NCBI RefSeq assembly: GCF_001613505.1
Contig: NZ_BDCM01000004.1
Coordinates: forward strand, 356,665 to 420,664
Source: Nocardia mikamii NBRC 108933
GTDB taxonomy: Bacteria; Actinomycetota; Actinomycetes; Mycobacteriales; Mycobacteriaceae
Length of the DNA: 64,000 nucleotides
Direction of reading: 5' to 3'
The notes beneath the pieces were generated by a model. It was given only the letters and a program-made list of their open reading frames with translations. It made no database searches and was not told the origin of the DNA. Each line of letters begins with the position of its first letter. The first letter of the stretch is position 1. The translations under genes were made by a program, and so were the position numbers. Shown in pieces: positions 34,089-43,400 of the stretch.

Positions 34089-35417
34089 ATGTCTGCCCTG
34101 CGCCGTCTACCCGTGGTCGCGGATATGACCCTGGTGACCGCTGGGGCCATGACCGCCAATATCGCCGGTTATCTGCTGCAACTGCTGGCCGGGCGCTGGC
34201 TGGGCGTGACCGGCTACAGCGCCTTCGCGAGCCTGCTGGCCGTGCAGTTGCTCGCCGCGGTACCGGCGTTGGCGCTGCAGAACGTGGTCGCGCGGGAGTT
34301 GGTGCGCGGCGCCGCGGTGGCGACGGTGCGCGGCCTGACCCGGCGCTGCGCGATGATCGTGGCGGTCGTCGCGCTCGCGCTCATACCCGCCGTCGCGGTG
34401 CTGCTGCACGTGAGCGCGGTCGCCGCGGGCGGGGCGTTGATCGCCGCGCCGGTCCTGGTACTGCTCTCCGGCGAGCAGGGAATTCTGCAGGGAACGAACC
34501 GATTCCGTTCGCTCGCAACCGTTCTCGGTGGTTCGGCGATCGCCCGGGTCGCTCCGGCGCTGATCGCGCTGGCCGTCGGCGCGGGCGCCGCTGCCGCGCT
34601 CTGGGGTGCTGCTCTCGGCCTGCTGGTGGCCACCACCGCGGCGAACCGGATCTCCCGGAGCGCGCTCTCGGCGGCGGATGCGGGCTCGAACCCGCTGCCA
34701 CCGAACGCGGCCGAGGTCGTGCGGGCTCCGGTCGCCGTCGAGATCCGCAGCGCCGGCGCGCGGATCGCGGGGGCGCGCGCCGCCGACGTGGCCGCGGTCC
34801 TGCGCGCGGCTCAGGTCCAGGCCGCCCTGATGGCGCTGTCGTCCGCGGATCTGATCGTCGCCCGTATCGTTTTGGGCGAGGCCGACGCCAGCCGCTACGC
34901 CCTCGGCGCGATCGCCACCAAGATCGCGTTCTGGCTCCCGCAGGCCGTCGGCGTCGTGCTGTATCCGCGAATGGCGCAACCGCAGCATTCCGTGCGCGCG
35001 CTGCGGTCCGCGCTCGGAGTGCTGGCGGCGGTCGGCCTGCTCGCCGTGGCCGGCGCGGCCGTGCTGGCGCCGCTGGCCCCGCTGTTCGCCGGCCGTGACT
35101 ATGCGCCGATCCAGGATCTGCTGTGGTTGTTCGCGCTGGCCGGCGCGCTGTTGGCGGTCCTGCAGGGGGCCCTGCTGTCGGCGATCGCCGCCGACCGCAC
35201 CGCACCGGCCGCCGTCATCTGGGCCGGATTGGCGGTCGAAGTGGGCGTCGCCGTGCCGTTCGTGCGCAGCCTGCCGGTGTTGATCGCGCTGGCCACCGCC
35301 GTCGTCGCGATCGTGACCACGCTGGTCGTCACCGTGGTGGTGCGAACCGTCCGTCCCGATCCGGCTGCTACGAATATCGCTGCGGGAGGGAAGTTTTCGC
35401 CGTTGCCCGGCGAGTGA
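34089..35417 (+). CDS. Polysaccharide/oligosaccharide flippase-like membrane protein (MATE/MOP superfamily)
   Basis: About 442 residues with roughly 12 hydrophobic segments. It starts VADMTLVTAGAMTANIAGYLLQLLAGRWLGVTGYSAFASL, the standard opening of oligosaccharide flippases (Wzx-type, MOP). AALMALSSADLIVARIVLGEADASRYALGAI marks helix 7-8 of these proteins. The middle loop (residues about 205-240) is long and disordered. It probably moves a lipid-linked glycan across the inner membrane; the substrate is unknown. The open frame extends upstream into the DinB-like gene, but ATG at 34089 is where the family begins. Convergent with marR, 18 bases apart. Confidence 0.8.
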   Translation: MSALRRLPVVADMTLVTAGAMTANIAGYLLQLLAGRWLGVTGYSAFASLLAVQLLAAVPALALQNVVARELVRGAAVATVRGLTRRCAMIVAVVALALIPAVAVLLHVSAVAAGGALIAAPVLVLLSGEQGILQGTNRFRSLATVLGGSAIARVAPALIALAVGAGAAAALWGAALGLLVATTAANRISRSALSAADAGSNPLPPNAAEVVRAPVAVEIRSAGARIAGARAADVAAVLRAAQVQAALMALSSADLIVARIVLGEADASRYALGAIATKIAFWLPQAVGVVLYPRMAQPQHSVRALRSALGVLAAVGLLAVAGAAVLAPLAPLFAGRDYAPIQDLLWLFALAGALLAVLQGALLSAIAADRTAPAAVIWAGLAVEVGVAVPFVRSLPVLIALATAVVAIVTTLVVTVVVRTVRPDPAATNIAAGGKFSPLPGE

Positions 35418-35435
35418 CCACACGGGGAGGGCGAC

Positions 35436-35918
35436 TCACTCGCCCGCCGTCTCCGGCTCGGTGATCTCCTCGGCGGTGATGTCTTCGGCGGCGCGCTGGT
35501 ACGCGTCGGCCGCACGGGCGAAATAGTCGAACAGCAGTTCCCGCTGTTCGGGGGTGTAGCCCCGCACGATGTCGCCGATCCGGCGACGGGCCGGGGCCAG
35601 GGCGCTGTCCAGGCCGGCGGGCCGGTCCACCGGTTCGACGATGACCTTGCGCCGGTCGGCCGGATCCGGCGCCCGGCGCACGTAGCCGCCCTGTTCCAGG
35701 CGGTCGATCAGGCGGGTGGTGGGCCCGGTGGTGAGCCCGGTGCGGGCCCCGAGTTCGCCGGGCGTCATCGCGCCGCTCAACTCCAGGATGTTGAGGGCGT
35801 AGAGGTCGGTGGCGCCGAGCCCGACCGCTTTCGCACCCGCCTGAGCGTGCAGCACAACGGAACTCAGGTAGCGGCGAAACACCTGGCTGGGGTCGTTCTC
35901 GCGACTCGTCGTTGACAC
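35436..35918 (-). CDS. MarR-family transcriptional regulator
   Basis: A 160-residue winged-helix protein. ALNILELSGAMTPGELGARTGLTTGPTTRLIDRLEQGGYVRRAPDPADRRKVIV contains the recognition helix and the DRR wing typical of MarR. The C-terminal dimer helix is acidic. GTG at 35918 (MSTTSREND) has GAGAGAGG upstream; GTG at 35927 is possible. It is divergent from the NTF2-SDR-NTF2 operon, with palindromes in the shared 95-bp gap, so it most likely represses that operon and itself. Confidence 0.9.
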   Translation of the reverse strand: MSTTSRENDPSQVFRRYLSSVVLHAQAGAKAVGLGATDLYALNILELSGAMTPGELGARTGLTTGPTTRLIDRLEQGGYVRRAPDPADRRKVIVEPVDRPAGLDSALAPARRRIGDIVRGYTPEQRELLFDYFARAADAYQRAAEDITAEEITEPETAGE

Positions 35919-35938
35919 GGGACACACCTCTCTCGTAA

Positions 35939-35983
35939 TCTCTTCTTCAACGAAGAGACTTCTTGGAAGAAGTAAAATCTTCT
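35939..35983. promoter_or_regulatory. Operator cluster for the MarR protein
   Basis: Three GAAG-type inverted repeats lie side by side: TCTCTTC/GAAGAGA with 6-base spacer (35939-35945/35952-35958), CTTCTT/AAGAAG with 2-base spacer (35959-35972), and AGAAG/CTTCT around TAAAAT (35968-35983). They overlap the likely promoters of both divergent genes. The run of alternating TTCT/AGAA is far from the local base composition and typical of MarR-type operators. Confidence 0.65.
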
Positions 35984-36013
35984 AAGCAGAGAATATCACG
36001 AGAGGACCTGCTC

Positions 36014-36652
36014 ATGACCACCGCCACCGAGCCCAGCGCACCCGCCCGACCCGGGAAATCTCGCCGCCGCACCGTGGCCAAGGCGCTCGGCGCCACCGTG
36101 CTGGGCCTCGGCATCGCGGCGGCCGGCGGATACGTCTGGCTGGATCAGACCTCCGATGTGCGCAATACGGGCGTCGCCGAATGTACGAGTGTGCGAGCCG
36201 AGGGCGGCAGCGCCGAGGATCTGCGGGCGGTGTGCTCGACCATCGGCGATATGACGGCCGCGTGGGATCGCAACGATGCCGACGCCTACGGTGCCGTTTT
36301 CACCGAGAACGCCACGTACACGACCTTCGTGGGCACCTACTACAGCGGACGCCGCGATCTCACCGAGGCGCACCGCGCGCTGTTCAGCGGTTTCCTGAAG
36401 GGCAGCAAACTGGCCGATTCGTTCCTCGGCGCCCGGTTCTACGGTGGTGACGTCGCCATCGTCACCAGCCGGGGCGACCGGTACGACGGTGATCGCCCGC
36501 ACGAGTTGTCCAAGACGCAGACCTACACGCTCGTCCGCGAAGCCGACGGCCGATGGCGGATCGCGAGTTTCCACAACACCGCGCGCCGATCGGTATTCGA
36601 GCGGGTGTCCTTCCTGTTCGACCCGGCGACCGAGCCCGAGGCCGAACGGTGA
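36014..36652 (+). CDS. Membrane-anchored NTF2-like (SgcJ/EcaC, SnoaL-type) protein
   Basis: A 212-residue protein. A basic N terminus is followed by one membrane segment (ALGATVLGLGIAAAGGYVWL), then an extracytoplasmic NTF2-like domain (residues about 70-205): IGDMTAAWDRNDADAYGAVFTENATYTTFVGTYYSGR, then LKGSKLADSFLGARFY and TYTLVREADGRWRIASFHNT. The SgcJ/EcaC group is named after enediyne cluster proteins; most have no proven activity. ATG at 36014 follows GAGAGGA. First gene of a three-gene unit; its stop overlaps the next start (GTGA). A soluble paralogue ends the unit. Confidence 0.8.
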   Translation: MTTATEPSAPARPGKSRRRTVAKALGATVLGLGIAAAGGYVWLDQTSDVRNTGVAECTSVRAEGGSAEDLRAVCSTIGDMTAAWDRNDADAYGAVFTENATYTTFVGTYYSGRRDLTEAHRALFSGFLKGSKLADSFLGARFYGGDVAIVTSRGDRYDGDRPHELSKTQTYTLVREADGRWRIASFHNTARRSVFERVSFLFDPATEPEAER

Positions 36653-37368
36653 AGGCGCTGGTGACCGGTGCGAGTGCCGGCATCGGCCGCGCCTTCGCCA
36701 TCGCCCTTGCGGCAGAGGGTTTCTCGGTGACCGTCGTCGCCCGCGATGCCGATCGGCTGACGCGCCTCGTCGGTGAACTCGGGCCCGGCCACGATCATCT
36801 CGCCGCGGACCTGGCCACCACGGCGGGAGTGGCGGCGGTCGCGCGGCTGCTTCATCGAGGCGGTTACTCGTTGCTCGTCAACAACGCCGGCACCGCCGTG
36901 CCCGGCCCCTTCGACCAGGTGGCGATCGAATCATCGCTCGCCACCATCGATCTCAACTGCCGGGCGGTGATCACGCTCGCGCACGCCTTCCTCGCCACCG
37001 CCGGCCCCGGCAGCGCGCTCGTGAACGTGTCCTCGACGCTCGGACACGTGCCGAAACCCGGACTGAACGTGTACAGCGCGTCCAAGGCATTCGTCACCGC
37101 GTTCTCCGAAACCCTGTGGCACGAACAGAAAGCCCGCGGGGTCCACGTCATGGCCCTGTGCCCCGGTGTCACCGCGACCGCCTCCCAGGCCGCGGCCGAT
37201 GTGCCGCCATGGCTGGTGCAGTCGCCACAGGACGTGGTGCGCCGAGCGCGAAAAGCCTTGGCCCGCAAGGAGGGACCGATCGTACTCACCAGTCCGGCCA
37301 ACCGGCTCTGGACGACTGCCATGCGGCTGCTGCCGCGCCGAACCGCTCTGACCCTGATCGCCGATTGA
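36649..37368 (+). CDS. Short-chain dehydrogenase/reductase
   Basis: A 239-residue classical SDR. ALVTGASAGIGRAFA is the cofactor loop, VVARDADRL after strand 2 with Arg suggests NADP(H), LLVNNAGTA is the NNAG motif, LVNVSSTLG carries the catalytic Ser, and YSASKAFV the Tyr-x-x-x-Lys. PGVTATA follows. All catalytic residues are present. Ketone/alcohol substrate unknown. The real start is GTG at 36649, four bases overlapping the upstream gene, so the pair is translationally coupled and under the MarR protein. Confidence 0.93.
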   Translation: MKALVTGASAGIGRAFAIALAAEGFSVTVVARDADRLTRLVGELGPGHDHLAADLATTAGVAAVARLLHRGGYSLLVNNAGTAVPGPFDQVAIESSLATIDLNCRAVITLAHAFLATAGPGSALVNVSSTLGHVPKPGLNVYSASKAFVTAFSETLWHEQKARGVHVMALCPGVTATASQAAADVPPWLVQSPQDVVRRARKALARKEGPIVLTSPANRLWTTAMRLLPRRTALTLIAD

Positions 37369-37378
37369 GGAGACGACC

Positions 37379-37822
37379 ATGTCCACCACCACCGACACCA
37401 CCGCCATCCGCGCCCTCATCGAGCGCAGCCGCGACGCCTGGAACCGCGGCGACGGCGCCGCCTACGGCGCCTGTTTCACCGCCGACGCCACCGACGTCAC
37501 CTATCTGGGCACCGTCTATCACGGTGGTGCCGAGATCGGCGGTGCGCATCAGGCGCTGTTCGACAGTTTTCTGAAGGGCACCCGGCTCACCGTCGACATC
37601 GTCGAGATCCGCCGCTACGGCAGCGATACCGCCGTCGTCGTCACCCGCGGGGAATCATCGAAGGGGCAGCCGAAGAAGCTGGGCAAGCTGGCCACCTACA
37701 CCGTGGTCCGCGAATCCGACGGTGAATGGCGAATCGCGGCGGTGCAGAAGACCCAGCGCAAAATCCTGATGGAGGCGCTGACCTTCCGCATGCAGCCCGC
37801 CACCCGGCCGGCCGCGCGGTAG
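37379..37822 (+). CDS. NTF2-like (SgcJ/EcaC, SnoaL-type) protein
   Basis: A 147-residue cytosolic paralogue of the protein at 36014. AIRALIERSRDAWNRGDGAAYGACFTADATDVTYLGTVYHG opens the cone-shaped domain; FLKGTRLTVDIVEIRRYG and TYTVVRESDGEWRIAAVQKT close it. Shared phrases (FLKG, Y.G, TYT.VRE.DG.WRIA) show common descent with the first gene of the operon. ATG at 37379 has GGAGACG upstream and lies 10 bases after the SDR gene. It may bind or isomerise a small hydrophobic compound; no catalytic residues can be assigned. Confidence 0.85.
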   Translation: MSTTTDTTAIRALIERSRDAWNRGDGAAYGACFTADATDVTYLGTVYHGGAEIGGAHQALFDSFLKGTRLTVDIVEIRRYGSDTAVVVTRGESSKGQPKKLGKLATYTVVRESDGEWRIAAVQKTQRKILMEALTFRMQPATRPAAR

Positions 37823-37838
37823 AAGCCCGCAAGACGCC

Positions 37839-37872
37839 AGTGGCTCCCCGGTCCGAAAACCGGGGAGCCACT
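37839..37872. terminator. Bidirectional terminator
   Basis: Perfect 14-bp stem AGTGGCTCCCCGGT / ACCGGGGAGCCACT with a 6-base loop, placed between the convergent ends of the SDR operon (37822) and the DUF3068 gene (37888). Confidence 0.88.
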
Positions 37873-37887
37873 GTGCGACCGGGGAAC

Positions 37888-39027
37888 CTACCGGTTCTTG
37901 CTGATGTCGATCTGCTGCGTCGGCGCTTCCGAGAACGCCTGCCCCGGCTTGTCGCTCGGCGGAGTGGTCTGCGGCTTCTTGACCAGCCGGCCCGGCTTCG
38001 AGGAGCCGTCGCCGCCGCGCAGACCCAGGATCAGACCGGCGATCAGCGAGATCACGCCCAGCACACCGAGGATGATCGGCAGCGTGCGGCTGTAGAGCGA
38101 GATCTGGTCCATGTACTTGCGGGCCTCGTCGGCCTGCGAGCGGACGGTGTCCGGATCGAAGGTCAGCGTGGTGTTGATCGCGGTGACCTCGGGCTTGTCC
38201 GCACTGCGCGCGTAGTACTGGTGCAGCTGCTCGGAGCCGTTCACGACGGTGCCGGTCTCCGGCTCCACCCACACGTCGCGAGTGTTGGTGTAGTAGCGGT
38301 TCATCGTGACGTCGCCCTCGCCCTGCACGCCCCACTTGGCGGCCGGGAAGGTGAGCCGGTTGGTCGGCGCGGAGGTGACCTTGGACAGATCGGTCGGCGG
38401 CACCTGCTGGCGGAAGTGGTAGACCTTCAGATCGTTGATCTCGGTCTCTTCCACGAACTTCATATCGAACGACTTGCGGGCGTTGATGTCGAAGTACGGG
38501 TACGTGGTCTTCTCGGTGCCGATCGGGAAGCGGTACTGGAGACCGGTGTGCTGCACCGGATCCGGGACGCTGTTGCCCTTGCTGTCGACGGTGGTCGCGA
38601 TCGACCCGTTGGGGTCGTCGTCGATCGGCTGACCGGTCTTGCGGTTGATGGTGACGCGGTCGATGATCGCCGACAGCAGGCCGGTGTCACCGGTCTTGTC
38701 CTTGCGGCGCAGCGTCTGACCGGCCTGGATCGTCATATTGGTCTTACCCGACGGATCCTCCACGGTGAGGAAGCGCTGCGAGATGAGCCCGACGTTCTTG
38801 TCGATCTGCACCGGGCCCTCACCGGAGGTGAGCGATTTCGCGTCCAGCACCTCGCTCGTGGCGTCCGGCTTGTTGGATGCGATGGTGGTGATCTCGAGGT
38901 CGAGGGGAGTTTTGGCCAACTGGCTCACCCCGTAGGTCGGAATCAGTATCGCTGCGACGATCAACAGCGCACCGAGTCCCACGAGCAGGCAGGCCACCGT
39001 CCTCTTGGTACCGGCACTGAGTGCCAT
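37888..39027 (-). CDS. DUF3068 (PorA-family) envelope protein, Rv0227c-like
   Basis: A 379-residue protein with a membrane helix at each end: ACLLVGLGALLIVAAILIP near the N terminus and LPIILGVLGVISLIAGLILG around residue 320. In between is a large extracytoplasmic domain (YPYFDINARKSFDMKFVEE, TRDVWVEPETGTVVNGSEQLHQYY). A 45-residue cytosolic tail rich in Lys/Pro ends it. DUF3068 is confined to mycolic-acid bacteria and related actinobacteria; Rv0227c is regarded as essential. It occurs next to the acyltransferase as in M. tuberculosis. A function in envelope assembly is inferred from conservation and place. Confidence 0.88.
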   Translation of the reverse strand: MALSAGTKRTVACLLVGLGALLIVAAILIPTYGVSQLAKTPLDLEITTIASNKPDATSEVLDAKSLTSGEGPVQIDKNVGLISQRFLTVEDPSGKTNMTIQAGQTLRRKDKTGDTGLLSAIIDRVTINRKTGQPIDDDPNGSIATTVDSKGNSVPDPVQHTGLQYRFPIGTEKTTYPYFDINARKSFDMKFVEETEINDLKVYHFRQQVPPTDLSKVTSAPTNRLTFPAAKWGVQGEGDVTMNRYYTNTRDVWVEPETGTVVNGSEQLHQYYARSADKPEVTAINTTLTFDPDTVRSQADEARKYMDQISLYSRTLPIILGVLGVISLIAGLILGLRGGDGSSKPGRLVKKPQTTPPSDKPGQAFSEAPTQQIDISKNR

Positions 39028-39260
39028 GCAAACTCTCCTCGTCGTCGAACAAGCCTCGTCCGGGTGCGCTCATAACCGGGTGCGGTCATAACACAAGCAC
39101 TCGTGAGCCCCGACACTAACAGTCCGGCACCTTAACCCGGCGAGCTGAGTGCGGAAAACACCCCGAAGAAGTACGGGCGTCCGGCGAGGCGCGGTTGCCG
39201 CTCGCGTCGCGGAGAGCCGCACGCGGCGCCCGTGAACCCGGCAGGGCACACTGGACCGCG

Positions 39261-40460
39261 ATGACCGCCACGCCCGAAATCGCCCCATCCAGCACCGACG
39301 TGCCGGTTGCCCCGGCGGCGCGCCCCGCTCCGGCGGTCCCCGGAACCCGGAAATTCGTTCCCGCGCTGGAGGGTCTGCGCGGACTGGCCGCACTCGGCGT
39401 GGTGCTGACCCACGTGGCCTTCCAGACCGGCGCCGCGGGGACGCCGGTGATCGGGCGGGTGTGGGAGCGGTTCGATATGGCCGTCGCCGTATTCTTCGGT
39501 CTCTCCGGCTTCCTGCTGTGGCGCCCGCACGCCGCCGCGGCCCGCGACCTGGGCACCGCGCCGCGGGCCGGGCGCTATCTGCTGCACCGGGCCGCTCGGA
39601 TCCTGCCCGCCTACTGGGTCGTCGTCTGCGTGGCGCTCACCCTGCTGCCGTCCGCGGCCCGGTCGGCCGGGCTGCGCGTGTGGGGGGCCAATCTGGCGTT
39701 GGTGCAGGTCTTCGTCCCGCTGACCCTGACCGACGGGCTCACCCAGATGTGGAGTCTGTCGGTGGAGGTGGCCTTCTATCTGGTGCTGCCGCTGCTGGCC
39801 TGGGCGCTGGCCGGGTTGCGCGGTTCGGCGGCACGGCAGCGGGTGTTCGCGGTGATCGCGATCGGATTGCTGTGCCTGGGCTGGAATTTCCTGCCGGTAC
39901 CCACCCCGGACGCCATCCACGCCGACAACTGGCTGCCCGGATATCTGCCGTGGTTCGCGGCGGGCATGGTGCTGGCCGAACTGGCCGAGATCCTGGGCGC
40001 GCGATCGCGGGACGGGGACGCGGCGCCGCGGTGGCAGCGCCGGCTCGGTGACCGCCGGCTGATGTGGTCGGTCGCCGCGGTCGCGTTCGCGCTGTCGGCC
40101 ACCGACCTGGCCGGGCCCGCCGGACTGGCTCGCGCCGCGGCGTGGCAGTACGCGATGAAAATGGGTCTAGGGGCCTTGATCGGTTTCGGCCTGCTCGCCC
40201 CGCTCGTGGTCGGTGTCGCGCGGCACCGCTTTCTGGAGAGCCGCCTGGCGCTGACGATCGGACGCTGGTCCTACGGCATCTTCATCTGGCATCTGGTGGT
40301 CTTGGCGATGATGTTCCCCATCTTCGGTTTCATCCCGTTCAACGGCGGGTTCCTGCATGTGCTGGCTTTGACGGTCGCCTTCACGATTCCGCTGGCCGCC
40401 GCGAGTTACGCGCTGGTCGAAGAACCGGTGCGGCAGTGGGTCAAACGCCGGTTCGGGTAG
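39261..40460 (+). CDS. Acyltransferase-3 family membrane protein (Rv0228-like)
   Basis: About 399 residues, 10-11 transmembrane helices. FVPALEGLRGLAALGVVLTHVAF carries the catalytic-type His of the OafA/NodX (Acyl_transf_3) family. AVFFGLSGFLLWRP, YLLHRAARILPAYWVVV (the R..R..P motif) and QMWSLSVEVAFYLVLPLL complete the signature. It transfers acyl groups to a cell-envelope glycan or glycolipid at the membrane. The 20-residue leader in frame upstream is not convincing; ATG at 39261 is used. Its last 20 bases overlap the 3' end of aftD on the other strand. Confidence 0.92.
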   Translation: MTATPEIAPSSTDVPVAPAARPAPAVPGTRKFVPALEGLRGLAALGVVLTHVAFQTGAAGTPVIGRVWERFDMAVAVFFGLSGFLLWRPHAAAARDLGTAPRAGRYLLHRAARILPAYWVVVCVALTLLPSAARSAGLRVWGANLALVQVFVPLTLTDGLTQMWSLSVEVAFYLVLPLLAWALAGLRGSAARQRVFAVIAIGLLCLGWNFLPVPTPDAIHADNWLPGYLPWFAAGMVLAELAEILGARSRDGDAAPRWQRRLGDRRLMWSVAAVAFALSATDLAGPAGLARAAAWQYAMKMGLGALIGFGLLAPLVVGVARHRFLESRLALTIGRWSYGIFIWHLVVLAMMFPIFGFIPFNGGFLHVLALTVAFTIPLAAASYALVEEPVRQWVKRRFG

Positions 40461-43400
40461 TGGAACCCGCCCACCACCGTTTCCGGGCGGGCAGTGCGGC
40501 GACGCCCACGGCGACCACCGCCACCAGCGCCGGGAACTGCGCCCACAGCGAGCCACCCATATAGACCTCTCCCGACCGCCACGGGCCCGTGGAGAGGGCG
40601 GCTTCGCCCAGGATCGTTCCGGCCCCGGCCAGTACGGCGAGGGCGAGCGGCGCCCGCGGCAGCACCCGCACCGCGACCACACCGATCGCGGCGCACACCG
40701 TCGCGATCGGGCCGGCGATGAGGAAGGCGGCGACCAACACACCGGCGGCGCCCAGCCACCAGCTGTTCCAGGTCCGAGGCGGTGGGTCGTAGAACACGGC
40801 CGAGGAGGCCGGTGCCGGGATGGTTACCCCGGGGTTGGCGGTGTGATCGTCGGATGCGCTCGAAGCGCCGTGCGGCCGGGGCGTCGTGCCGTCGCCGATT
40901 CCGTGTGCGAGCGCACCGTCTGCCGTCGTCGGTGCATCGTCCGCCGGGGCGGGTGCATCGTCCGCCGGGGCGGGTGAGTCGGCCGCCGCCGGGGCTGTGT
41001 CGCCGGGCATCCTGCCTTCTGCGCGGAGCGGCGTAGCCGCCTCCGGCGGCAGTTCGGCCGCGCCGCGACCATTTTTATTGTGCCGCAACCATTTACGCAG
41101 CCGTCCGGGCACCGGCAGGGCCAGCAGCGCCAGCGGGATCAGCAGGAGCAAGCCGCCGAAGATGGCCAGGCGATACCAGCGGTCGATCGGGAATCCCACG
41201 GTCACCGGGCCGTACGCATCGGCGGGAATCACCCAGCCCTGCTTCCACCCGTCCACCACGACGGGCCGCAAGGTGTGGCCGTCCCTGGTGTGCGCGGTCC
41301 AGCCGACATTGGTGCTGAGCGGCAGCACCAGCAGGCGATCGCCGGGCGGGGCGTCGATGCCCGCCGGGCGACCCTCGTTTCCGGGCGGCTCCGGCGCGGT
41401 GTTCTCGACGGCCGGCGCCGGGGTGGATTCGGTGGCCGGCGCCGGGGAGCCGTCGGCCGCGAAAGCCGTGTTGTCCAACCGCAGTTCGTCGACCGAGAAC
41501 AGGTCGGTCGGCGCGACCGTGACGTCGACGGAACCGGGCGGCAGGTCCACCGTGTCACCGCCGTTCCCGGTCTCGCCGGGCGCGCACACGGTGGCGGAAA
41601 CCGGCTTCCCCGTGCGCAATTCATCGGCCGTCGCGGTCACGCTCGTGCGCAGCACCCGCCCCGCGACCGCGAGGGTCGGGCCGTGGTCACAGTCCACCGT
41701 TACCAGCCGGTCGCCGGGAGCGGGCGCCGGATAGTCCGGTCCGAGTACGGACACTTCCGCCAGGCCCGGCGGCTGCTCCTGGGTGAGACCGAGTGCGGTG
41801 CGGTCCAGCACCGGCTTCCAGGTATCGATGCTGATCTCGATGTGGTCGGTGACGTGCGGATACAGCTCCAGCCGGACCGGAGTGGGCGGTGCGGACATCG
41901 GCGCGGGGGTGTCGGTCGACTTCGGCTGCGGGGCGGGTGCGTCCCGCGGTGGTGTGGCGGTCGGCGAGGTGCGGCCCGGTGATTCGGCCGTCGCCTCCGG
42001 ATCGCGTCCCTTCGGCGCGGGCGGAATCTCGCGCACCTGCGGCCCGTCACCGAGATTCACCGCGATCGAGGTCGGCCGCGCGGGCAGTGCGCCCATCGGC
42101 GGAGTCACCTCGAGGCCGGTGACCAGTTCCGGGCGCGGCAGCGCAACGGTCAGCGTCGGTTTGGCGCCGGTGCGATTGCGCACGGTGTCCTCGGGGGCGA
42201 TCCAGCTGGTGCGCGGATCGCCGTCGGTCGCCGCGAAGGCAGAACCGCGCAGATCGCCGACATCGGCCTTGCCGCGGGCGATGGGCCGCTCCGGATCGGT
42301 CAGCAGACTTTCCAGCGCCGGGCCCTGCCGGGTGCGCAGGGTCAGCCGCGGTGCGACCGTCACCGGGTCCGGCACATCGAGAGTGCGTTCGAAGGCGCCC
42401 GGTTCCTCGGCGGGCAGCGCGAGGCCCTTACTGCAGCGCACGCGATCCGGCGCATCGAAACATCCACTGCGGCCGGGGAATTCCTGTCCCAGATTCCAGC
42501 CGCGCACCGGTGTTCCGGCCGGAACGGGCGGCAGCACCGTGCGGTGGCGAATGGTCACCGGCGTCGGCGCGTCACGGTTCGAATAGTCGAACAGCTGCAC
42601 CTCGCTGATACCGAATTGCCCACCGCCGGTACCGTTCTCGGTGCGTGTCGCCGTGATGGTGAGCCAGTCGGTGCGCCCCGGAGGCAGCGAAACCGACACC
42701 GGCGCACCGGGTTCCGATATTCGCGCGGCCACCGTGCCGTTGGCGGTGCGCACCTCGATCCACTTCACCGGGTCGCCGATCGCGGCGGGACTCGTGGTCA
42801 CCTGGAGTGCCCCGGCCTGGATCGGATGGTCGAGGCCGAGCCGGAGCCATTGTCCGACAGCGTGTTCGGCGCTGGTGCTCAACCACGCGGTACTCGGGTC
42901 ACCGTCGAAGGCGGCGGCGGTCGAACTTCCCGGGGCGGCGCCGCCGAGCTGAGTGGCATCGGCCGCGGAACTGGAGGCCGTGACGGTGGCGCCGGACCAT
43001 TGCCCCTCCACCGGCTGCGCGCCGGGTACGGGGTAGTCGGGGACCAGGTTGTGGGTGCGGCGGGCGTCGGTGGGCGCGCGCAACGCCGAATTGTGGTTGT
43101 CCACCCGCCCGAAATCGGCCTCGCGATCCATCGGGGTATCGGTGATCGTGGTCGCCGAGGGAGTCAGTCCCGCGCGTGCGGCATCGGTGGCCAGCAGGGC
43201 GGGACCGTTCGCGCCGGAACCGTTGCGACGCAGCCGTTCCAGCACTTCCGGACCGCCCTGAACGACCGGCACGGAATTCAGCGGCACGGTCCGCGCTCCG
43301 GGGAAGCTCGCGGGCGCGCCGGGACCACTGCGGATATCGGCCGGTTGCCCGCTGTCGCCGTCGCTCACCCGGTAGATCTCGATCGCGGGATACGTCGGGC

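Noticed and set aside
40931..40972. 21-bp tandem repeat as a regulatory or mobile element
   Set aside because: It is in frame within aftD and encodes repeated PAPADDA in a disordered loop, an ordinary coding microsatellite.
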